NCBI RefSeq assembly: GCF_003818135.1 | Contig: NZ_RPOH01000004.1 | Coordinates: forward strand, 21,230-85,229 | Reading direction: 5' to 3' | From: Buttiauxella warmboldiae | GTDB lineage: Bacteria > Pseudomonadota > Gammaproteobacteria > Enterobacterales > Enterobacteriaceae | DNA: 64,000 bases | Part shown: one piece after another, positions 9,706 through 20,083 of the stretch | How positions within the stretch are numbered: position 1 is the first letter of the stretch | How the letters are laid out: each line of letters opens with the position of its first letter | Program-made: the position numbers and the translations under genes | Notes under the pieces: model-generated | What the model was told of the DNA's origin: nothing | Seen by the model: the letters and a program-made list of their open reading frames with translations, nothing else | Database searches by the model: none

Positions 9706-9720
9706 CAGCCTGATAATCAT

Positions 9721-9756
9721 AAAGAAGGAAAAACCATGCGTTTTCCTTCTTTATCA
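9721..9756. terminator. Bidirectional terminator between osmB and hrpA
   Basis: AAAGAAGGAAAA (9721-9732) and TTTTCCTTCTTT (9741-9752) form a 12-bp stem with loop ACCATGCG. It sits between the convergent osmB and hrpA and carries A/T tracts on both sides of the stem. The sequence up to TATCAGCA is nearly repeated at 63845 (after ydgA). Confidence 0.85.
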
Positions 9757-9787
9757 GCAAACTTCCCCGGTATAAGGCCTGCGAGGA

Positions 9788-12700
9788 TTACCCCGTAATG
9801 GCTTCCATCGCCTGCAAAATACGCTTGTCGGATATCGGATACGGCGTCCCCAGCTGTTGCGCGAAGAAACTGACGCGCAGCTCCTCAATCATCCAGCGGA
9901 TCTCCTGCACATCTTCATCAACGCGGCGCGCTGGCGGCAGTTTATTCAGCCACTGCTGCCAGCTTTGCTGCACATGTTCGACCTTCAGCATTTGCACACG
10001 GTCGCGATGCGGATCGACCGCCATTTTTTCCAGCCGTTTCTCAATAGCATTCAGATAACGCAGCGTATCGCCCAACCGTTTGTAGCCATTTCCGGTGACG
10101 AAACCACGATACACCAGCCCGCTCATCTGCGCTTTCACATCCGACAGCCCCAGCGCCATAGTCATATCCACGCGCCCTTTCAGCCGCTTGTTGATATTGA
10201 ATACGGCGGTGAGGATTTGCTCCACCTGCTTCGCAATCTCCACCACCGTGTCGTTGAGTTCCGCACGGACTTTTTCATGCAGTGCCGCAAAGCCCTCTTC
10301 GCTCCATACCGGGCCACCTGCCTGTGCGATCAGCTTATCGACGCCGCATGAGATGCAGTCGTCGATCAGATCCAGCACCTTACCGTAAGGGTTGAAATAC
10401 AGGCCAAGCTTGGCTTTGTTTGGCAGCTTTTCATGCAGATACTTAATCGGCGAAGGGATGTTGAGCAGCAGCAAGCGGCGCAGGCCACGCCACATCGCCT
10501 GCTGCTGTTCCAGCGGGTTATCAAACAGCTTGATCGCCACGCTCTCTTTTTCATCCACCAGCGCCGGGAACGCCTTCATGCGGTAGCTGCCGCGTTTTTG
10601 CTCGTAGCTTTCCGGCAGCGATCCAAAGCTCCAGATATGCAGGCCGCTTTGTTCGATGCCGTCATCCGCCACCGCCGAGAGCGTTTGCTGAACTTTCTCT
10701 TTCAGGCCGCCTTTCAACTCGCTAAGGTCTTTGCCCTCTTTGAGCTTTTTGTTGTGCTCATCCACCACGCGGAAAGTCATTTTCAGGTGATCGGGCACCT
10801 GATCCCAGTGCCAGTCTTCGCGGTCGATGGTGATGCCCGACATGCGGCGGAATTCACGCTCTAAACTTTCCAGCAGCGGCAAGTCCAGAGGTGTGGCGCG
10901 GCCTAAAAACGCTTCGGCATAGTTTGGCGCCGGAACAAAATTACGGCGCACCGGTTTTGGCAGCGACTTAATCAGCGCAATCACCAGTTCGCGCCGCACG
11001 CCCGGAATTTGCCATTCAAACCCGGCTTCTTCTACCTGGTTTAACAGCGGCAGCGGAATATGCACCGTTACGCCATCGGCATCGGCCCCCGGCTCAAACT
11101 GATAGGTCAGGCGCAGCTTGAGGTTGCCCTGATGCCAGAAGTTCGGATAGTCGAGCTTGCTGACTTGCTCCGCGCCCTCTTTTATCAGCATGCTCTTTTC
11201 GAAATTAAGCAGGTCCGGCGTCTCTTTACTGACCTTTTTCCACCAGCTGTCGAAGTGGCGGGCGGAAATCACATCGTGAGCGATACGTTGGTCATAAAAC
11301 TCAAACAGCGTGTCGTCATCCACCAGAATGTCGCGGCGCCTGGATTTATGCTCCAGCTCTTCAATCTCGTTGCGCAGCCTGAGGTTATCGCGGAAGAACG
11401 CGTGGCGCGTCTGCCAGTCTCCCTCGACTAACGCATGGCGGATAAACAGTTCACGGCACAGCGCCGGGTCGATCTGGCTGTAGTTCACGCTACGGGCCGC
11501 CACAATCGGCAAGCCGTAGAGCGTCACTTTTTCGCTCGCCATGACCGCGCCCTGCGATTTCTCCCAGTGCGGTTCGCTGTAAGAGCGTTTCAGCAGATGC
11601 TGCGCCAGCGGTTCGACCCATTCAGGGTCGATTCTTGCCGCAATACGCCCCCACAGGCGGCTGGTTTCCACCAGTTCGGCCACCATCGTCCATTTTGGCG
11701 GTTTCTTAAATAAACCGGAGCCCGGGAAGATAGAGAAACGGGCGTTACGCGCCCCGGTGTATTCCTGTTTATCGGCATCTTTCTGGCCGATATGGGAAAG
11801 CAAGCCGGTCAGCAAAGCGCAGTGAACGGAGCGGAAATCCGCCGGTTCACTGTTAACAGGCAAACCGAGTTCTTTCACCACCTGGCGCAGTTGGGTGTAG
11901 ATATCTTGCCACTCGCGCACGCGCAGGTAGTTGAGATAATCGAGCTTGCACTGGCGGCGGAACTGGTTAGACGACAGCTCTTTTTGCTGCTCGCCCAGGT
12001 AGTTCCACAGGTTTACAAAGCTAAGGAAATCCGACTCTTTGTCGTGGAAACGACGATGTTTTTCATCAGACGCCTGCTGTTTGTCCATCGGGCGCTCGCG
12101 CGGGTCCTGGATCGACAGGCCAGCGGTGATGATCATCACTTCACGCACGCAGCCAAATTTCTGCGCTTCCAGCACCATTCGCGCCAGGCGCGGGTCGACT
12201 GGCAATTGCGCCAGCTGGCGGCCAGAAGGCGTGAGTTGATACACGCCTGAGTTGGCTTCGGTGGCGATCGCCCCGAGTTCTTCCAGCAGCCGCACGCCAT
12301 CCTGAATATTGCGTTTATCCGGGGCTTCCACAAACGGGAAGGCGGCGATGTCGCCAAGCCCCAGCGAGGTCATCTGCAAGATAACCGACGCAAGGTTAGT
12401 GCGCAGAATTTCCGGGTCGGTAAATTCCGGGCGCGACAGGAAATCATCTTCGGAATAGAGGCGAATACAGATCCCGTCGGAAACACGCCCACAGCGGCCT
12501 TTGCGCTGGTTGGCTGAAGCCTGAGATACAGGCTCAATCGGCAGGCGCTGCACTTTAGTACGGTAGCTGTAGCGGCTGATACGCGCGGTGCCCGGATCAA
12601 TAACGTATTTAATGCCCGGCACGGTCAGCGAGGTTTCCGCCACGTTAGTGGCCAGCACGATACGCCGCCCGATATGGGACTGGAATACGCGGTTTTGCTC

Positions 12701-13687
12701 GCTGTTAGACAGGCGCGCGTACAGCGGCAGCACTTCGGTGTGCGGCAGATTAAGCTTGTTTAACGCATCAGCGGTGTCACGGATTTCGCGCTCGCCGCTC
12801 ATGAAAATCAGAATGTCTCCGGCGCTTTCACGGCCGAGTTCATCTACCGCGTCGAAGATCGCCTGCAGCTGATCGCGGTCGGTATCATCGGCCTCTTCCA
12901 CCATCGGGCGATAGCGCACTTCAACCGGGTAAGTACGACCAGACACTTCGATAATCGGCGCGTTGTTGAAGTGGCGCGAGAAGCGTTGCGGGTCGATGGT
13001 CGCAGAGGTAATGATGATTTTCAGATCCGGGCGACGCGGCAGCAGCTCGCGCAAATAGCCCAGCAGGAAATCGATATTCAGGCTGCGTTCGTGCGCTTCA
13101 TCAATGATGATGGTGTCGTACTGCATCAGCAGGCGGTCCTGCTGAATTTCCGCCAGCAGGATGCCGTCGGTCATCAGTTTGACCATAGTGTTTTCACTGA
13201 CGTGGTCAGTAAAACGCACCTTATAGCCAACACAGCCGCCCGGCTCCGTTTGCAACTCTTCCGCAATACGGTTCGCCACGGTTCGCGCCGCCAGGCGGCG
13301 AGGCTGAGTGTGGCCAATCAGACCCTTCACGCCGCGCCCCAGCTCCATACAGATTTTTGGTAGCTGCGTAGTTTTACCTGAGCCAGTTTCCCCCGCCACG
13401 ATAACCACCTGATGGTCGCGAATGGCATCGAAAATGTCCTGCTTTTTCTGGCTTACAGGTAAATTTTCTGGGTAAGTGATTTTTGGGCGCGAAGCTTCAC
13501 GCAGCAGGACCTTACCGGCGGCGGAGTCAATCTCTTGCGCCAGCGAATCAAGCACACCCTGCTGCGATTCAGGATTTTTCACCTTCTTCGCACCATGCAA
13601 ACGGCGGGAGAAGCGTTGTCTGTCGCGTAGCATTAAGCCATCAAGGCGCGAGAATAATGAGGACAGTGAAGGTTTTATATTTTCCAT
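9788..13687 (-). CDS. hrpA: ATP-dependent RNA helicase HrpA (DEAH box)
   Basis: 1299 residues from ATG 13687, equal within one residue to E. coli HrpA; a longer frame begins at a TTG at 13735 and is unlikely. Walker A GETGSGKT at about 99-106, DEAH at about 196-199, SATI and the motif VI segment QRKGRCGRVSDG are all present, followed by the helicase-associated, OB-fold and long HrpA-specific C-terminal domains. In E. coli it resolves stalled or collided ribosomes and takes part in fimbrial mRNA processing. No good ribosome site precedes the chosen ATG. Convergent with osmB, divergent from azoR. Confidence 0.95.
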   Translation of the reverse strand: MENIKPSLSSLFSRLDGLMLRDRQRFSRRLHGAKKVKNPESQQGVLDSLAQEIDSAAGKVLLREASRPKITYPENLPVSQKKQDIFDAIRDHQVVIVAGETGSGKTTQLPKICMELGRGVKGLIGHTQPRRLAARTVANRIAEELQTEPGGCVGYKVRFTDHVSENTMVKLMTDGILLAEIQQDRLLMQYDTIIIDEAHERSLNIDFLLGYLRELLPRRPDLKIIITSATIDPQRFSRHFNNAPIIEVSGRTYPVEVRYRPMVEEADDTDRDQLQAIFDAVDELGRESAGDILIFMSGEREIRDTADALNKLNLPHTEVLPLYARLSNSEQNRVFQSHIGRRIVLATNVAETSLTVPGIKYVIDPGTARISRYSYRTKVQRLPIEPVSQASANQRKGRCGRVSDGICIRLYSEDDFLSRPEFTDPEILRTNLASVILQMTSLGLGDIAAFPFVEAPDKRNIQDGVRLLEELGAIATEANSGVYQLTPSGRQLAQLPVDPRLARMVLEAQKFGCVREVMIITAGLSIQDPRERPMDKQQASDEKHRRFHDKESDFLSFVNLWNYLGEQQKELSSNQFRRQCKLDYLNYLRVREWQDIYTQLRQVVKELGLPVNSEPADFRSVHCALLTGLLSHIGQKDADKQEYTGARNARFSIFPGSGLFKKPPKWTMVAELVETSRLWGRIAARIDPEWVEPLAQHLLKRSYSEPHWEKSQGAVMASEKVTLYGLPIVAARSVNYSQIDPALCRELFIRHALVEGDWQTRHAFFRDNLRLRNEIEELEHKSRRRDILVDDDTLFEFYDQRIAHDVISARHFDSWWKKVSKETPDLLNFEKSMLIKEGAEQVSKLDYPNFWHQGNLKLRLTYQFEPGADADGVTVHIPLPLLNQVEEAGFEWQIPGVRRELVIALIKSLPKPVRRNFVPAPNYAEAFLGRATPLDLPLLESLEREFRRMSGITIDREDWHWDQVPDHLKMTFRVVDEHNKKLKEGKDLSELKGGLKEKVQQTLSAVADDGIEQSGLHIWSFGSLPESYEQKRGSYRMKAFPALVDEKESVAIKLFDNPLEQQQAMWRGLRRLLLLNIPSPIKYLHEKLPNKAKLGLYFNPYGKVLDLIDDCISCGVDKLIAQAGGPVWSEEGFAALHEKVRAELNDTVVEIAKQVEQILTAVFNINKRLKGRVDMTMALGLSDVKAQMSGLVYRGFVTGNGYKRLGDTLRYLNAIEKRLEKMAVDPHRDRVQMLKVEHVQQSWQQWLNKLPPARRVDEDVQEIRWMIEELRVSFFAQQLGTPYPISDKRILQAMEAITG

Positions 13688-13837
13688 TGCGTAATCATCA
13701 CGGCAGCGCACTGCCTGGTAAGTCTGTATCGTCAATTAGCGCTAGGTTAGCACATCACGCCTTTTGACGCCTTGTTCAATAAAATCGAACATTGAGTTCG
13801 ATATATTGCGCTATCACTGCAATCGGATTGTGAATAA

Positions 13838-14500
<663 letters not shown>

Positions 14501-14519
14501 TCAGTCACCGGGTATAGCG

Positions 14520-14553
14520 TGCAAAACGGCAACCATTGAGTTGCCGTTTTGCA
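14520..14553. terminator. Bidirectional terminator between azoR and rlhA
   Basis: TGCAAAACGGCAAC (14520-14533) pairs perfectly with GTTGCCGTTTTGCA (14540-14553): a 14-bp stem with a 6-base loop, between two convergent genes. TTTT in the second arm and AAAA in the first serve the two directions. Confidence 0.85.
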
Positions 14554-14570
14554 TTGTTATCGCATACCTG

Positions 14571-16532
14571 CTACTTACGCTTCGGCAAAGTCTTCAGCAG
14601 CTCATCCGGGCTAATCGAGGCCACCACGCTGCTGCCGGGCAGTGGCATTTTCAGGATATGGTTTTTCATCCTGCCGATTACGTGCATTTCGCACGGTTTG
14701 CAGTCAAATTTCAGCGTCAGCACTTCATCCTGATGCACCAGCTGCATCGGCGTGGCTTTCCAGCTTTTCACTGACCCCTTCGCCTGTTTCGGGCAGAGGT
14801 TAAAGGCGAAACGCAGGCAGTGTTTAGTGATCATCACCGGCACCTCGCCCTTCTCTTCATGCGCTTCATAGGCCGCATCGATCAGCTGCACGCCATAGCG
14901 CTGATAAAATTCTCGCGCTTTATGGTTGTACACGTTGGCAAGGAAGGTCAGATGCGTGTCTGGATAAACCGGAGGCGGTACGCTAACCGGTTTACGGCTG
15001 CCGCGTTGATAGCGCTGCAAACGGGCCTCGGTCAGCTCGTCAATCGCTTCACGGCGCAGCTGATTTAACTGGCTGTTTGGCACAAACAAAGGGGCCGGCA
15101 AATTGAGATCCACTTTACGCGCCTGATACAGAGTCTGCCCCAGTTTTGCCAGGCTATCGCGCAGGTTTGAATAGGCTTTTTCCGGGTTGTTCGCTACCGC
15201 GAATGGTCCTTCCAGCGTTTTCGTCACGCTAACGCCGTCTTCACTGGTAAGGGTTAGTACCAGCTGTTCTTCCCAGCCGCCAAGCTCAAAATCCACCGCA
15301 ATGCGCCGCTCGCTGGAGGTTTTTGTCAACGCCTGCTGCCAGTTGTGGTCGAGGTTGCGGTTCAAAGGATGATTAGGACGCAGGTTTTTCAGGGCGTCCG
15401 GCATCTCATTTGGCCAGACGCGATACTGGTTTTTAGCGGTTTTTTCCACGGTATTGGCGCGAAAACCAACGATATCTCGCTTGATCAGCACGTTCAGCCC
15501 GTCGCCATTGGTCAGTGAATCGGTAACGCTGACATCAAGAAAATCTTTACCCACCTTCAGCACTTCACCTACCGGCAGGCCGATATATTTTGGCGAATCA
15601 AACGCGCCGATATCGATTTTGCGCTCGTTGACAAAATAGTCAGTGCTGCCACGGTGGAAGGTTTTATCCGGCGAAGGGATAAAGAAATGCGTGGTTTTCC
15701 CCGCAGAGGCACGCGCCAAATCACCGCGCTGCTCCATTAACTCATCCAGCAGCTGGCGGTAATAAGCGGTGATATTTTTCACATAGCTCATATCTTTGTA
15801 GCGCCCTTCAATCTTGAAGGAACGCACGCCCGCGTCCACCAGCGCGGCCAGATTGGCGCTCTGGTCGTTATCTTTCATCGACAACAGGTGTTTTTCATAG
15901 GCCACTACGCGACCGCGATCGTCTTTTAGCGTATAGGGCAACCGGCAAGCCTGGGAACAATCGCCACGGTTGGCGCTACGCCCGGTCTGGGCGTGTGAAA
16001 TATTACACTGCCCGGAATAGGCCACACACAGCGCGCCGTGAATAAAGAATTCAATCGTGGCATCAACCTTTTCATGGATGGCGCGGATTTGGTTGAGGTT
16101 CAATTCGCGGGCAAGCACGATCTGCGAGAATCCCGCAGCGGAGAGGAATCTGGCTTTTTCTACGCTGCGGATATCGCACTGGGTGCTGGCGTGTAGCTCA
16201 ATCGGCGGCAGATCCATTTCCAGCACGCCCATATCCTGCACAATCAGCGCATCCACGCCCGCCTGATACAGGTCGTGGATCATACGGCGCGCGGGTTCCA
16301 GCTCGTTATCGTGCAGAATCGTGTTGAGCGTAACGAAAATCTTCGCCCCATAACGGTGAGCAAACGGCACCAGCTCTGCGAGATCTTGCAGGCTGTTGCC
16401 CGCATTATGGCGTGCGCCAAAACCAGGCCCGCCGATGTAGACCGCATCCGCGCCGTGCAAAATTGCTTCGCGGGCGATAGCGGTGTCACGGGCCGGGCTG
16501 AGTAATTCAAGATGATTGGCGTGCAGGCGCAT
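14571..16532 (-). CDS. rlhA: RlhA, 23S rRNA C2501 hydroxylation factor (U32 family)
   Basis: 653 residues, equal to E. coli RlhA (YdcP). The N-terminal U32 'peptidase' domain begins with HLELLSPARDTAIAREAILHGADAVYIGG, and the cysteines expected in this family are seen in HGALCVAYSGQCNIS and NRGDCSQACRLPY, followed by a C-terminal domain with FNLCPKQ and FDCKPCEM. RlhA is needed for hydroxylation of C2501 in the peptidyl-transferase centre and is linked to prephenate and iron supply in E. coli. It does not act as a peptidase as far as known. Convergent with azoR. Confidence 0.93.
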   Translation of the reverse strand: MRLHANHLELLSPARDTAIAREAILHGADAVYIGGPGFGARHNAGNSLQDLAELVPFAHRYGAKIFVTLNTILHDNELEPARRMIHDLYQAGVDALIVQDMGVLEMDLPPIELHASTQCDIRSVEKARFLSAAGFSQIVLARELNLNQIRAIHEKVDATIEFFIHGALCVAYSGQCNISHAQTGRSANRGDCSQACRLPYTLKDDRGRVVAYEKHLLSMKDNDQSANLAALVDAGVRSFKIEGRYKDMSYVKNITAYYRQLLDELMEQRGDLARASAGKTTHFFIPSPDKTFHRGSTDYFVNERKIDIGAFDSPKYIGLPVGEVLKVGKDFLDVSVTDSLTNGDGLNVLIKRDIVGFRANTVEKTAKNQYRVWPNEMPDALKNLRPNHPLNRNLDHNWQQALTKTSSERRIAVDFELGGWEEQLVLTLTSEDGVSVTKTLEGPFAVANNPEKAYSNLRDSLAKLGQTLYQARKVDLNLPAPLFVPNSQLNQLRREAIDELTEARLQRYQRGSRKPVSVPPPVYPDTHLTFLANVYNHKAREFYQRYGVQLIDAAYEAHEEKGEVPVMITKHCLRFAFNLCPKQAKGSVKSWKATPMQLVHQDEVLTLKFDCKPCEMHVIGRMKNHILKMPLPGSSVVASISPDELLKTLPKRK

Positions 16533-16740
16533 AGTGAGTCTGTTTCTATGTTATGGGCGAAAGGCGGCTATTGTAGTCAGATTGGGCGCGTAAGCATAGA
16601 TCCGTAAAAATCAGCCTGGCGAACCGCCTAATCGCCGCTCTTTTTACTCTCCGACATATTTGCTGCGAACGTTTAATCAACACTAAGAACAGCGAGTTAG
16701 CCGCTAAAGACGGTGTATTACGAAAAATTTTAATTTATAC

Positions 16741-16752
16741 TTCCCGCGGGAA
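16741..16752. repeat. Palindrome TTCCCGCGGGAA upstream of the GGDEF-EAL gene
   Basis: A perfect 12-bp palindrome in an AT-rich promoter-like stretch, 74 bases before the ATG at 16827. It may be an operator. A similar string at about 5422-5433 is inside cho coding sequence and is probably chance. Confidence 0.35.
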
Positions 16753-16826
16753 TAATTACCGAGAGTGATCATATTAAACCTGGCTAAATGGGCGCGATGT
16801 GAGTGACTCAGCTAAGATGATAGAAA

Positions 16827-18770
16827 ATGCCAAAAAACATAGAACATTCAAAGTTATACCAATCAGAAGGCGTCAGGCTGTTATATGACAACTCGTTACC
16901 GGGTATTCTGATTACTTTTATTGCTTCTACCCTGCTTGCCTTCACTTTTATCGACAACAATAATCTGCATGCCAAAATAACCTGGTGGCTGATCATGACC
17001 ACGATGCTGGCTATTCGGGTACTTGACACCCGAATGTGGATAAAAAGTGATGCCGAGTGTAGAAAAAAGAAGCGCTGGATAATCCGTTTCTCCGCCGGTT
17101 GTTTAATCACCGCCGCGCTATGGAGCGTCTACGCCGTGACGTTCTATGGGCAATTTTCCATCGAAGAATTCAGCTCGACGAATGTGATACTGGCTGCGAT
17201 GGCGGGCGGCGCAACCAGTATTCTCTCCGCAAGCTTTACCCTTACCTCGCTGTATAACATTATTATTTTAATGCCGATGTCGATATTGCTGATGATGCAG
17301 CCTGAGCAATACAAAATTAATCTTGGCAGTCTCGGCAGCTGTTTTACTTTAATTATGATCGTCTCCTCGGCGCGCTCGGCAAATTATATTAAAGAAACCA
17401 TCTTGCTGCGTTACCAGAATAAAAAACTGGTCTCCAGCATGGAAGAGACCATCAGAGAAAGAACCCAGGAAATTTATGTTATCTCCAATATTGATTCGCT
17501 CACCGGCTTATATAACCGCAGCGCTTTTTTATCAGCGGTTGCAGGGATTGAGCGTGAGTTTCAACAAAATCATATTTCCGGCTTCTCCATTTTCTTTATC
17601 GACCTTGATGGCTTTAAAAATATAAATGACACCCTGGGTCACAGTATCGGTGACAAAGTTCTGGTGGCTTTAAGTACCAGGCTGAAAAGTTTTCTTGAAT
17701 ATGGCCATTTCATGTGTCGCTGGGGGGGTGATGAATTTATCATGCTGGTTAAAGAGAGTTCACACGAAGAGGCCCGTGAGCTTGCTGAAAAAATTATCGC
17801 CAGCCTATCACTCCCCATCAAATTAGATGACCAAACCGTGGCGCTGAATGCCACCATCGGTATTTCGGCGTGTCCGGAACATGACACCTCAATAACCCGC
17901 CTGATTCAGCTGGCGGATATCGCCATGTATTCGCAAAAAGGCAAATATCCTGAACGACTTGCCTTCTACAATCTCGATCTTGAGCGCAATCTGCGCCGTA
18001 AAATGACCCTTAATGAAGCCCTGAAAGGCGCTCTGGAGCGCAACGAGTTTCGTTTAATGTATCAACCCATTGTCGATACCACCGGTCAGATCGTCAGTTT
18101 TGAAGCCCTGATGCGCTGGCGCTACCGAGAGCAGGAGATCTCCCCGGTTGAATTTATACCGTTAATGGAACAGAGCGGTCGTATCAATCAGGTTGGAAAA
18201 TGGGTGCTGGAAGAGGCCTGCCGGACGCTGGCGCAAATCCATCAGCAGCATGGCAACATCTGCATGTGTGTCAATATCTCGCTGATTCAGTTTTATGACA
18301 AAGGTTTCGTCAATAACGTCAAACAGGTTATCGAACGCTACGCTATTCCGGGACATTTATTGCACCTGGAAGTCACTGAATCACTTTTCCAGTCCGAACA
18401 AACGATGATTAATGAGAAAGTAAGCCAGCTGCAACAACACGGCGTCAAATTCTCGGTGGATGATTTTGGTACCGGCTACTCCAGCCTGTCGGTGATTCAG
18501 AATATGAATATTGACTATATTAAAATCGATCGTTCGTTTATTCAGCATATTGAGCAGAAGGGTCTTTCTATTGTTCGGGCGGTAATGAATATGTCCCATA
18601 GCCTCAATTTCAGCGTGATTGCTGAAGGGGTGGAAACGGAAAAACAGCGCCAGCTTCTTGAGCAATGCGGAATACCTTATATGCAGGGCTACTATTTCTC
18701 TCGTCCCCTGGAACACCCCGGCGCATTAGCCTATCTCAACACTGCGATGGTTCAGGAATCCAGCCACTAA
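16827..18770 (+). CDS. Membrane-anchored GGDEF-EAL c-di-GMP enzyme
   Basis: 647 residues. The N-terminal 185 residues hold five or six hydrophobic segments (about 25-43, 50-67, 87-107, 118-137, 143-157, 166-182), then a short coiled linker, a GGDEF domain with intact RWGGDEF (motif 300-304) and FFIDLDGFKNIND, and an EAL domain with SFEALMRW (EAL 426-428), [26 protein letters not shown] and AEGVETEKQ. Both catalytic sites look complete, so it could make or break c-di-GMP; in such dual proteins phosphodiesterase activity is often dominant. The membrane part is not a family I can name. The ribosome site is weak. There is no E. coli K-12 counterpart at this place. Confidence 0.85.
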   Translation: MPKNIEHSKLYQSEGVRLLYDNSLPGILITFIASTLLAFTFIDNNNLHAKITWWLIMTTMLAIRVLDTRMWIKSDAECRKKKRWIIRFSAGCLITAALWSVYAVTFYGQFSIEEFSSTNVILAAMAGGATSILSASFTLTSLYNIIILMPMSILLMMQPEQYKINLGSLGSCFTLIMIVSSARSANYIKETILLRYQNKKLVSSMEETIRERTQEIYVISNIDSLTGLYNRSAFLSAVAGIEREFQQNHISGFSIFFIDLDGFKNINDTLGHSIGDKVLVALSTRLKSFLEYGHFMCRWGGDEFIMLVKESSHEEARELAEKIIASLSLPIKLDDQTVALNATIGISACPEHDTSITRLIQLADIAMYSQKGKYPERLAFYNLDLERNLRRKMTLNEALKGALERNEFRLMYQPIVDTTGQIVSFEALMRWRYREQEISPVEFIPLMEQSGRINQVGKWVLEEACRTLAQIHQQHGNICMCVNISLIQFYDKGFVNNVKQVIERYAIPGHLLHLEVTESLFQSEQTMINEKVSQLQQHGVKFSVDDFGTGYSSLSVIQNMNIDYIKIDRSFIQHIEQKGLSIVRAVMNMSHSLNFSVIAEGVETEKQRQLLEQCGIPYMQGYYFSRPLEHPGALAYLNTAMVQESSH

Positions 18771-18947
18771 TTTATCTGTGTGCCGCGCTCTGCTATTGAG
18801 CAGAGCGCCTTCCTGGCTTCCCTGCTCTCTTTTCCTGCTTTGTCAGCAATCTCAAAGGGAAGCCGTTTTAATGCTCCGCACCGCGTGTTAACTGTTTTGC
18901 CACAGATGGCTTACTCTTTAATGCGTGGAAACTATTCAGGAGCAAAC

Positions 18948-19340
18948 ATGACACCTCATCTGCGAATTGCCCGCCCGGTAACGGATCTGACTCAAAGCAA
19001 AGAGATGTATTGCCGGGGTTTGGGCCTGCGGGACATCGGGGAATTTAGTGAACATGACGGCTTTAGCGGAGTGATGCTTGGGCTCGATGAGGCAAGCTGG
19101 CATCTGGAATTTACGCTTTGCCACCGTCATCCTGTCGAACCCGCCGCCACGGTGGATGACTTATTAGTGCTTTATTATTCGGATAAAGAACAATGGCAAA
19201 AAACCTGTCAGCAAATGCTGGATGCAGGTTTTTTAACCATTAATAATTTTAATCCGTACTGGGATGCTGCCGGGCGCACCTTTATTGATAACGACGGTTA
19301 TCGCATTGTATTACAAAATCGCGCCTGGCCACCGGCTTAA
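18948..19340 (+). CDS. VOC-fold (glyoxalase-like) protein
   Basis: 130 residues from ATG 18948, chosen because AGGAG lies five bases upstream; a longer frame from 18780 has no such site. The sequence [28 protein letters not shown] is a typical vicinal-oxygen-chelate opening, followed by [19 protein letters not shown] and the closing ...[18 protein letters not shown]. These proteins bind a divalent metal and include glyoxalases, dioxygenases and resistance proteins; the substrate cannot be told. It ends convergently with tehB, the two stop codons sharing TTAA. Confidence 0.75.
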   Translation: MTPHLRIARPVTDLTQSKEMYCRGLGLRDIGEFSEHDGFSGVMLGLDEASWHLEFTLCHRHPVEPAATVDDLLVLYYSDKEQWQKTCQQMLDAGFLTINNFNPYWDAAGRTFIDNDGYRIVLQNRAWPPA

Positions 19341-19924
19341 CGTTTACGCGCCAGCATAGTGGCAAAACGTAATTTAATACGATTCCCTTGCGCATCGGTT
19401 TTATGCAGCTGGCCTATGTCTTCATTGTATTTCAGCAATTCCCAACCCGAGTAGTACTGGCGTAATTCCCCTTCGCTAAAAGCAAAGGGGAAACCGACGT
19501 TACAGGGGTAATCTTCGGTATCCATTGCGGCGACAATCAGGTTGTAGCCCCCCACTTTGGTGCAGCGCTGCATATTGGCGATAAGCCCGGGGATGGTATT
19601 ACGCTCCAGAAACATCATCACCACGGTTGACAGGATAAAATCGTACTCACCGTCGAAGGTTAAGGTATTGAGGTCAACAATATCCGTGGTGATATTTTTC
19701 AGCTCTTCCGCGGCAATAATTTTATTCAGGTTGCTGATGCTCATCTGGTTTTTATCCCAGGCGGTGACAGCAAACCCTTTCTGATTCAGATACAGGCTGT
19801 TGCGACCATTGCCGCAGCCAAGATCCAGCGTGTTACCCGCGGGCACCAGGGCGGCGGCATTCACCACATCAGAATGGGTGGCGGTTAAGCCATATTTTTC
19901 AGCGTAATAATTGTCAGCAAGCAT
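19337..19924 (-). CDS. tehB: TehB, SAM-dependent tellurite methyltransferase
   Basis: 195 residues from ATG 19924, with AAGGA nine bases upstream. The Rossmann methyltransferase motif I is [14 protein letters not shown], then AWDKNQMSI (motif II), [13 protein letters not shown] and [35 protein letters not shown], very close to E. coli TehB (197 residues). TehB methylates tellurite and related oxyanions using S-adenosylmethionine. Its usual upstream partner tehA, a membrane anion channel, is missing apart from a 3' remnant that ends one base before this start. A strong NsrR-type operator lies upstream. Confidence 0.95.
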   Translation of the reverse strand: MLADNYYAEKYGLTATHSDVVNAAALVPAGNTLDLGCGNGRNSLYLNQKGFAVTAWDKNQMSISNLNKIIAAEELKNITTDIVDLNTLTFDGEYDFILSTVVMMFLERNTIPGLIANMQRCTKVGGYNLIVAAMDTEDYPCNVGFPFAFSEGELRQYYSGWELLKYNEDIGQLHKTDAQGNRIKLRFATMLARKR

Positions 19925-19925
19925 C

Positions 19926-20060
19926 TTAATTTGTCCTTTTTGCAGGCCGTTCGACACGCAGCAGTAGTTTACCCTGATAAAACAGGATCGCCGTACGTAT
20001 CAGCAGCAGGCCAATAATGAAATTGGTGAAAGTAGATTGAGCATAGTGCGCGTGACTGAG
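19926..20060 (-). pseudogene. tehA: Remnant of the tehA 3' end
   Basis: Reading on the minus strand, 44 codons are open from 20060 to a TAA at 19926-19928. The last 33 begin [20 protein letters not shown] and continue [14 protein letters not shown]. coli TehA ends with [20 protein letters not shown] followed by LLVRTERAV, so the match is clear over about 28 residues. Everything upstream is gone: an in-frame stop (TAA at 20061-20063) and the promoter region follow at once, and there is no start codon. Only one base (G) separates the remnant stop from the tehB ATG, the arrangement expected of an intact tehAB operon. I infer an internal deletion that removed tehA but kept the promoter and tehB. 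Confidence 0.8.
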
Positions 20061-20077
20061 TTATTCATTTCGTTTAA

Positions 20078-20083
20078 ATTATA
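20078..20083 (-). promoter_or_regulatory. -10 of the tehB promoter
   Basis: A perfect TATAAT on the minus strand, about 155 bases before the tehB ATG. The -35 region falls inside the NsrR-type dyad and is poor by sequence (TGCATC), which suits repression by an operator-bound protein. Confidence 0.5.

Noticed and set aside
9857..13363. Several plus-strand frames of 90-164 codons across 9857-13363
   Set aside because: All are antisense to hrpA, without ribosome sites and with compositions typical of shadow frames.
13688..13735. Longer N-terminus for hrpA from a TTG at 13735
   Set aside because: The extra 16 residues have no counterpart in E. coli HrpA; the ATG at 13687 gives the family length.
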